Below are positions 58,247 through 64,000 of a stretch of 64,000 nucleotides of DNA, piece by piece. The stretch is from assembly GCF_010500865.1 (NCBI RefSeq), contig NZ_JAAAWN010000015.1, positions 1-64,000 on the forward strand, read 5' to 3'. Source of the DNA: Alteromonas profundi (GTDB lineage Bacteria > Pseudomonadota > Gammaproteobacteria > Enterobacterales > Alteromonadaceae). Made by a program: the position numbers and the translations under genes. Positions within the stretch are counted from its first letter, which is position 1. Each line of letters begins with the position of its first letter. The notes under the pieces are model-generated. The model was not told the origin of the DNA and did no database searches. It saw only the letters and a program-made list of their open reading frames with translations.

Positions 58247-59886
58247 TCATCACTGGCTATGGGTACGGCCTGCCCTTCGTGATCAGCTTTTATAAAGTCT
58301 ACTGCGCGCTCAGCAATCATTATGGTAGGGGCATTGGTATTCCCCCCTATTAAGCTTGGCATTACAGATGCGTCTACCACACGTAGCCCAGCTATGCCCT
58401 TAACCTTCAACTGATTATTCACCACCGCCATGGGGTCGCTCTGTAGGCCCATCTTACAGGTACCTACCGGGTGATAAATAGTTTCAGCTCGTTGCTGTAA
58501 AAAGGCCAATAACTCCTCGTCTGACTGGGCCTCTTCGCCTGGGTACAGCTCGCTTCCCTCAAACTCATCGAAGTTAGGCGCAGCCAATAATTTACGCGCA
58601 ATTTTTATTCCCTCTATCATAACTTTCTGATCGTCTGGATGGGTTAGATAAGCGGGGTCAATGAGGGGATGATCAGCTGGATGATTACTTTGTAGTTTAA
58701 TGTTGCCTCGACTTTTAGGATACAAGCAACATACGTGAACTCCGTACCCATACCCAAAGGCTAAACGCCTTCCGTGGTCTTGTAAAATAGCCGGTAAGAA
58801 ATGAAACTGAATATCTGGGCCGTGCTCGGCTAGAGAAGAACGAACAAACCCACCAGCTTCGGCAATGTTGGATGAAAATATGCCATTACGCTTAAACAAA
58901 TAATCAACGCCTGCCTTGATATATTTACCCAACATTCCGGCGGCCACAGCATAGCCCTCTTTTGCCTTGCACGTAAATTGCACAATGGCATCTAAGTGGT
59001 CTTGAAGGTTTTGCCCTACACCGGGTAAGTCTTGATGTACAAAAATACCCATATCTTCAAGATGCTTACGGGGCCCGACACCGGATAGCATTAATAATTG
59101 GGGCGAATTTATTGCGCCGCCACATAAAATCACTTCGCTTTTAGCAAAGTAACGTTGAACCTTGCCTTTTTCACGAACCTGAACACCTAGCGCTCGGCCC
59201 TGCTTAATAAGTACTTTTTCGGCTGCTACTTTGGTTAGTACTGTAAGATTTTGACGATGGATAGCATGGGATAGAAACCCTTTTGCTGTTGAACAGCGCT
59301 GGCCATTAATTTGCGTAACATGGTAGTAGCCTAAGCCTTCACGCTCTGCGCAGTTAAAATCCTCAACCACGGAATAGTTGGCAAACGAAGCCGACGCGAC
59401 GAAAGCGTCAGATAATTTGCTGGTATGCGCCAAGGGAGAAACATGCAATGGACCATCTACGCCGTGATACGCGTTTTCACCCGCAAAATAGTTTTCAGAG
59501 CGTTTGAAATAAGGCAAAACCTCACTGAAGTTCCATCCTTGGGCTCCTTGTGCTTCCCATCGGTCGTAGTCTTCCTTTTGTCCGCGGATATAGCACATGG
59601 CATTTACCGAACTGCTACCCCCAAGGGTTTTACCGCGAGGCCAAAACAACTCTCTATCATCAAGTGCCTCTTGAGGGGCGGTATGATACCCCCACCCAAT
59701 CGCTTCAAAGCGTGTAAGCACAGATAATCCAAAGGGAATATGAATAAAAGGATTACGATCCTTGCCACCCGCCTCTAATAACAATACCTGCAATGCAGGG
59801 TCTTGTGACAAACGGCTTGCTAATACCGCACCCGCTGAGCCCCCGCCAACAATAATATAATCAAATTGAGGATTGCTTTCGTTCAT
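58243..59886 (-). CDS. GMC-family flavin alcohol/choline dehydrogenase
   Basis: 547-residue FAD enzyme. YIIVGGGSAGAVLASRLS (residues 10-27) binds FAD, GKTLGGSSSVNAMCYIRG is GMC signature 1, and GAINSPQLLMLSGVGP is signature 2. The active-site His lies in YHPVGTCKMG and the end has GGNTNAPTIMIAERA. The length and motifs fit BetA/AlkJ-type dehydrogenases. No choline-betaine genes are next to it; a fatty or aliphatic alcohol is an equally good guess given the neighbours. Confidence 0.88.
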   Translation of the reverse strand: MNESNPQFDYIIVGGGSAGAVLASRLSQDPALQVLLLEAGGKDRNPFIHIPFGLSVLTRFEAIGWGYHTAPQEALDDRELFWPRGKTLGGSSSVNAMCYIRGQKEDYDRWEAQGAQGWNFSEVLPYFKRSENYFAGENAYHGVDGPLHVSPLAHTSKLSDAFVASASFANYSVVEDFNCAEREGLGYYHVTQINGQRCSTAKGFLSHAIHRQNLTVLTKVAAEKVLIKQGRALGVQVREKGKVQRYFAKSEVILCGGAINSPQLLMLSGVGPRKHLEDMGIFVHQDLPGVGQNLQDHLDAIVQFTCKAKEGYAVAAGMLGKYIKAGVDYLFKRNGIFSSNIAEAGGFVRSSLAEHGPDIQFHFLPAILQDHGRRLAFGYGYGVHVCCLYPKSRGNIKLQSNHPADHPLIDPAYLTHPDDQKVMIEGIKIARKLLAAPNFDEFEGSELYPGEEAQSDEELLAFLQQRAETIYHPVGTCKMGLQSDPMAVVNNQLKVKGIAGLRVVDASVMPSLIGGNTNAPTIMIAERAVDFIKADHEGQAVPIASDD

Positions 59887-60123
59887 GTTCCACTCCTGAT
59901 ACGCACAGCACGACGAGAAATAGGTGGTGATTTCGTACTTGCGTGAAAGATGCCCATGATTAATGTAATCAATTTACTATGGTAAGACCAGTGAATATCT
60001 ATTACTTACACTAAAGTTTTGCTCGCACTGGCCAATCGTAAATTGATTGGGTGTATTTATCTTATTAAAGGGTGCTAATCTATGACAAACTGACGAAACC
60101 TAGACTTGTTATCTCGTACTTAT

Positions 60124-60837
60124 ATGCCCCTATCCGTTAATGCGCGCATTAAGCTTCTGTTTGCCAGCGTGCTAATTAAGCTTGGTAAATTAAAGCACGA
60201 TGACTTCACCGTGGAAGAACTTACCGCGCTGCTTACCCGTGAACTTCCCGTGTCTTTTCCTCTATCTATTCCGGTTGGGGTGGCGAAAGTAACCATGCTA
60301 GAAGGTAAAATTGGGCTTGATGAATACACCAACACTGTTAGTGCACAGTTGTTGGCTAGCCTTAATATTTCCGTGTCGAAAACCACGGTATACCGCGCGC
60401 ATTTTATAGTCGTGCTATCTGCAAAGCCTGCGTACGATGTGCTTAATAAGGCGGTCTACCTAAGTCATGTATCCCTTGAGCACATTAACTTGGTAAACGA
60501 TGAATATGCCCTTATTGGGGATACCCGCGTGCTCATGACATCTTTATTACCTGGGGGCGTTGATCAATTGTTAGGGCGCTCTTTGCAAAGCGCGCTAAGC
60601 TTAATGACCATAGGCACATCTGACCGTGCCATCGCCTACGCCAAAGTATTTATGGCGGGGTCGAAACAAACTATTCTTGATTACCATAAGCCGCAAATTA
60701 CCGAAGCGGTATACAAAGAATTGCGCAAACACACCTTGTCTCACACTCTGCGCGATAACGTATGGCGTGAAGTAGTATTTGCGCGCTATGGGAAAAGCGT
60801 GGGCGTAGAAAATAACCACTTACGTTTTTACTTTTGA
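60124..60837 (+). CDS. DUF1439-like protein of unknown function
   Basis: About 237 residues from ATG 60124; the frame is open to TTG 60106 and neither has a clear RBS. A hydrophobic N-terminal stretch (about 8-20) may be a weak anchor. The rest shows the alternating pattern of a DUF1439/YceB-type lipid-binding fold, e.g. FIVVLSAKPAYDVLNKAVYL. The fit is loose. It is convergent with the wax ester synthase gene, their ends 1 bp apart. Confidence 0.55.
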   Translation: MPLSVNARIKLLFASVLIKLGKLKHDDFTVEELTALLTRELPVSFPLSIPVGVAKVTMLEGKIGLDEYTNTVSAQLLASLNISVSKTTVYRAHFIVVLSAKPAYDVLNKAVYLSHVSLEHINLVNDEYALIGDTRVLMTSLLPGGVDQLLGRSLQSALSLMTIGTSDRAIAYAKVFMAGSKQTILDYHKPQITEAVYKELRKHTLSHTLRDNVWREVVFARYGKSVGVENNHLRFYF

Positions 60838-60838
60838 G

Positions 60839-62278
60839 TTAGTGTTCGCTAACAATAGAGATAGGCATAGTATCAATATGTTCACCTACATCTTCTATCC
60901 TCAGTCGCGGGTTATCCACACTGGCTTCCAGCATATTAAAGGCTTCGGTAACGTAGGCGGCTAGAGGCTGCAAGGATTGGATATTTTTATTGCAACACAC
61001 TAAGCCAATATTAGCGGTTCCCGCATAGGTCATTAACGTTATATTAATTCCGCCGCCAGGCGTCATAGTAGATATGGGGTAACAAGCCAACAGTTCGCAA
61101 TCTTTAAGGTAACGGGTGTCTTTAGGGCCTGGCACATTAGATACCAGAATATTGGCGATGGGCTTAACCCAATTAGATATTTTTAACCATTCAAATAATA
61201 GTGCTAGCGATTGAATAACAATGGTATACCCACTAAATGCAGAAGGTCTGGCGTGTTGAGCGGCATGTTTAACAATACGATGGTTAATTATTATTTGACG
61301 CAGTCTGAGGTAAGGATCTTGGTCTCCATGGGCTAACTTCACCGGTACAATGGCTATTTTATTTCCCGTGGTTTTCTCACCGGGCTTTCTTAAATTAATA
61401 GGCATATTTGTGTACAACGCCTTCTTAAACACCTGACCATGATCTTGCAATAATCTGTGTACACCTATATCGAACGCACACAACAACACTTCGTTGGCCG
61501 TAGCCCGCGTACGTCTTGCAAGCGCTTTAATACGTTTGAAGTCAAGATCCATAGTGGTTACTGCTCTACCCGGCTCAACCTGACCAGTTAAAATTGTTTT
61601 AGTGCCACTAAAAGGGATAGGCATATAATGAGGGTTTACCCGTAGTATTTTCATAAACAGGCGAATAAAAATAACCAATAAGTCGAAGCCGGTTTTTAGC
61701 CCGTGTCCCACCGCAACAATGCGTTTGTACCAACTTAGTTGTTCTTTGCGTCTATGGCGCAGTCGTTTCATGGCCCAAACTGGAGTAAATTCTCGCTTAT
61801 TTCCCCGCGCAACATAACAAGACTGAAACCATCGCACTAAGGTAGCCCCATCGCCATACATATGATGCACCCGCGCATAAATAGCGAAGGTTCGCTGTTT
61901 GCCATCATAAATAAAGTGGTACTGCCACAGCGGCTTATCTGGGTCTAAGCGAGAGCCGTGCAACTGAGCCGCTAGGTTATCAAGTGCAACACGGTTGGTG
62001 ACATCGTCAATACGGTGTAACTGAAGATGATAATGCATGTTCAGCTTCTTTACCGGAACTAGCGCTACTGGGTAGCCTAAAACAGTTTTCACATAACAAT
62101 TAAACGGCGAAGTGCCACGGGCAAACCCTTGCATTTCTTTAAACAAATCGGGCACATATTCTGCGCTATTCGCTCCTTCTGGCACCGAAAGTAATTGCAG
62201 GGTTCCCACATGCTTTGTATTCGCTTCAGATTCCGTTATCCAAAAGGATTTGTCGAGAAAGCTTAATGTTTTACCCAT
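60839..62278 (-). CDS. Wax ester synthase / diacylglycerol acyltransferase
   Basis: Joins acyl-CoA to fatty alcohols or diacylglycerol to make storage lipids. 479 residues. The acyltransferase motif HHMYGDG (His138, His139, Asp143) fits HHxxxDG, preceded by PLWQYHFIYDG. The C-terminal half has NILVSNVPGPKD, the second signature, and NITLMTYAG. It lies 3 bp after the TetR gene, on the same strand. Confidence 0.9.
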   Translation of the reverse strand: MGKTLSFLDKSFWITESEANTKHVGTLQLLSVPEGANSAEYVPDLFKEMQGFARGTSPFNCYVKTVLGYPVALVPVKKLNMHYHLQLHRIDDVTNRVALDNLAAQLHGSRLDPDKPLWQYHFIYDGKQRTFAIYARVHHMYGDGATLVRWFQSCYVARGNKREFTPVWAMKRLRHRRKEQLSWYKRIVAVGHGLKTGFDLLVIFIRLFMKILRVNPHYMPIPFSGTKTILTGQVEPGRAVTTMDLDFKRIKALARRTRATANEVLLCAFDIGVHRLLQDHGQVFKKALYTNMPINLRKPGEKTTGNKIAIVPVKLAHGDQDPYLRLRQIIINHRIVKHAAQHARPSAFSGYTIVIQSLALLFEWLKISNWVKPIANILVSNVPGPKDTRYLKDCELLACYPISTMTPGGGINITLMTYAGTANIGLVCCNKNIQSLQPLAAYVTEAFNMLEASVDNPRLRIEDVGEHIDTMPISIVSEH

Positions 62279-62281
62279 CGT

Positions 62282-62956
62282 TCATTCCTTTTGATTAAAG
62301 ATGTCTTGCGAAAGGCTGTTGCTCATATTTGCAAATGCATGAGATTCGATTGCGTTGCGTATGGCTTCGCTTTGCGATTGCGAGATCACTAAGCGAGGTA
62401 ACAAACTCACCATAATGAGCGATAACGCATGGTATCGCTGCGTCGTCTCATCAAGATGGCGGTTGAGTTCGTCATATTGGCAAGATTGCGACATGATAAG
62501 ACACAATAGCTCGACCAACATGGTTTGATCTGTAGCACTAGCGCTAAGCAGGCCGCGACGCTTAAGGCGCCCTAATAACTCGGCAAGGTGGGTTTGCAGT
62601 GCTTGCAAAATGTGTTTTCTAGGGCGCGCTATATCAGCATACTTTTCAACTAAGTCTGCGGGGCTACGATAGAAAAAACGGAAAACGTGCAAGCTATCGA
62701 TAAGCAAATAAAGGTAATACATCACTTCATCTGCATTGAGCTCATCTAACTTTTCTGCTACCAAAACACGCTGCATTTGCTGCTTGTGCATACGCATTAG
62801 TGCCACCACAATGCTCTCTTTACCTTTAAAATGGTAGTACAAATTACCCGGACTAATATCCAGTGCTAGAGCTATATCAACACTGGTAACGCTGTTTTCA
62901 CCGTGTTTGTTAAATAGTGTTAGCGCGGTAAGCAAAATACGTTCACGGGTTTTCAT
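62282..62956 (-). CDS. TetR-family regulator next to the wax ester synthase
   Basis: ATG 62956 gives MKTRERILLTALTLFNKHGE, a canonical TetR start; the frame open to 63070 overlaps the next gene and is not used. The helix-turn-helix is at about 25-50 (TSVDIALALDISPGNLYYHF). 224 residues. It sits 1 bp after the DUF445 gene and just before the acyltransferase, so the three may form one operon. Ligand unknown. Confidence 0.88.
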   Translation of the reverse strand: MKTRERILLTALTLFNKHGENSVTSVDIALALDISPGNLYYHFKGKESIVVALMRMHKQQMQRVLVAEKLDELNADEVMYYLYLLIDSLHVFRFFYRSPADLVEKYADIARPRKHILQALQTHLAELLGRLKRRGLLSASATDQTMLVELLCLIMSQSCQYDELNRHLDETTQRYHALSLIMVSLLPRLVISQSQSEAIRNAIESHAFANMSNSLSQDIFNQKE

Positions 62957-62957
62957 A

Positions 62958-64000
62958 TTACATAAACACCAAGTAGAGTTGTGCGATACCCGCCAACATT
63001 CCCAGCCATGCGCCGGTAACGATAAGCTTCCATTCATCTTGTTGGTATGCCGGACGTAAGACCCCTTCAAATTCTTCTGAGCTCAGTGACTGCATACGGG
63101 CACACAAATCGTCTTTAACTTTAAGGGCATCGTTAGCATAATCAAATGCATAAGACAGGCATTTATCTGAGTTTTCAAAAATTTGCTGTACTGCCAAGGC
63201 TTTCATTCTATGGTAGTTGTCAGACCCTACACCTAGCGCAAAATAGGGTTGAGCAATAGCCACATACCTTTCTATGGCATCATTTACATGCAATTCGATA
63301 AGCTCTAATAATTGCGCCGACCCTGAACCATGCAAAATAACATGGGTTATATTTTGCGGCGTAATTAACTTCTCTTCGATAATAGACGCATAAACTTCTG
63401 AGACTTCTTTTTGCCGCTTTAAAAACATGCCCTGAATAATAAAAGGCCCTATTTTACGCGGCCGCTTAGGCTCAAAAATTATCTTAATGGCTATCCAATT
63501 AGTAGCGTAACCCACTAATAGACCGCCTAGGGGTAAAATCCACCAGTGTTGGAAAAAGTGCCAAAACAGCATGGTGGGTAAACCAAACAAAAAGCCAAAG
63601 TAAAAACCAGATCGCACAATAAATGGGAATTCTTTGCTTCCTGCGGTAAGAAAAATTTCATTAATAAGTGTAGGAGAATTGACCAACTGCTCTACCACCA
63701 ACTCTTTGATATCGAGTATTTCACTTACGTTATGCTGAAAATCATCAACTAATTTATGCACCACGTTCGGAATATCGTTTTCGATGCGTTGATACACCAA
63801 ATTCTTACCGTGCACAGGCAATGCAGCCCATAATTGGGGCGCTGACGCTGTCATGACATCGTTAACGACTTTGCGGATCACTTGGTTTAGTCTTCGCTCG
63901 ATGGCACGGGTAAGTTCGTCTGGGTCTAGGCGTTCAGCCAACTCTTCTACGCTGAGTAATTTTCCAAGTACCAGTTCAACTTCAATTTCGGCCATTTCTC
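62958..64000 (-). CDS. DUF445 membrane protein, cut by the right edge
   Basis: The motif ATNWIAIKIIFEPKRPRKIG followed by GMFLKRQKEVSEVYASII is the DUF445 repeat, near the middle of what is visible. A hydrophobic pair lies near 127-170 and a hydrophobic C-terminal segment at the end. DUF445 proteins normally carry an earlier copy of this repeat at the N-terminus; none is visible, and the frame is open through 64000. So the ATG at 63995 is probably internal and the gene continues outside. Function unknown. Confidence 0.85.
   Translation of the reverse strand, partial: EMAEIEVELVLGKLLSVEELAERLDPDELTRAIERRLNQVIRKVVNDVMTASAPQLWAALPVHGKNLVYQRIENDIPNVVHKLVDDFQHNVSEILDIKELVVEQLVNSPTLINEIFLTAGSKEFPFIVRSGFYFGFLFGLPTMLFWHFFQHWWILPLGGLLVGYATNWIAIKIIFEPKRPRKIGPFIIQGMFLKRQKEVSEVYASIIEEKLITPQNITHVILHGSGSAQLLELIELHVNDAIERYVAIAQPYFALGVGSDNYHRMKALAVQQIFENSDKCLSYAFDYANDALKVKDDLCARMQSLSSEEFEGVLRPAYQQDEWKLIVTGAWLGMLAGIAQLYLVFM

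Overview
The window reads as chromosomal DNA of a marine gammaproteobacterium of the Alteromonadales, most likely Alteromonas or a close relative. This rests on the look of the housekeeping proteins and on gene order shared with other gammaproteobacteria (yafS/gloB-mltD, cysS/ppiB-lpxH, and the minus-strand run fabB ... pdxB-asd-fimV-truA-accD-folC-dedD-cvpA-purF). It is inferred from reading, not from a database search.

Bases 1 to about 3550 are an accessory region ending at a tRNA-Pro(GGG) gene. It holds a stretch of an integron cassette array on the minus strand: a cassette gene cut by the left edge, two attC recombination sites and a complete cassette for a small membrane protein. A truncated IS110-family element sits at the outer end of the second attC. 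The element's 5' non-coding segment folds into a nested hairpin RNA, and an internal loop of that RNA carries the attC end motif ATAACAAG, so it is a candidate bridge (seeker) RNA. Further right are a 13-codon ORF with its own promoter, RBS and terminator, a DUF4760-like membrane protein, a near-perfect 24-bp palindrome and a pair of imperfect direct repeats.

Bases 3780 to 24720 are mostly core functions: an SLC13 transporter, dcd, apbC, metG, yafS/gloB-mltD, a protein with a voltage-sensor fold but no pore, a TonB receptor behind a perfect Fur box, cysS, ppiB-lpxH, two tandem PhoA-type alkaline phosphatases behind a Pho box, an unknown periplasmic protein and an orphan yqiJ.

Bases 24790 to 45744 hold a quinone-oxidoreductase-like dehydrogenase, acpH, miaE, a Yip1-family protein, the purF-cvpA-dedD-folC-accD-truA-fimV-asd-pdxB run (all minus), a class II aldolase, fabB and the divergent mnmC.

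Bases 45741 to 54490 contain an envelope block between mnmC and yfcL, two genes that are neighbours in E. coli: three tandem FlgO-like lipoproteins, then a translationally coupled pair made of an unknown 509-residue membrane protein and a PEGA-domain lipoprotein. yfcL, an ATP-NAD-kinase-like gene, epmC, an FFLEELY-motif protein and a thioesterase follow.

Bases 54590 to 64000 are a lipid-metabolism block. fadH and a dienoyl-CoA-isomerase-like crotonase are transcribed away from a TetR regulator across two palindromic operators, which suggests regulated breakdown of polyunsaturated acyl chains. Then come a GMC oxidoreductase, a DUF1439-like protein, a wax ester synthase/DGAT with its own TetR regulator, and a DUF445 membrane protein cut by the right edge.
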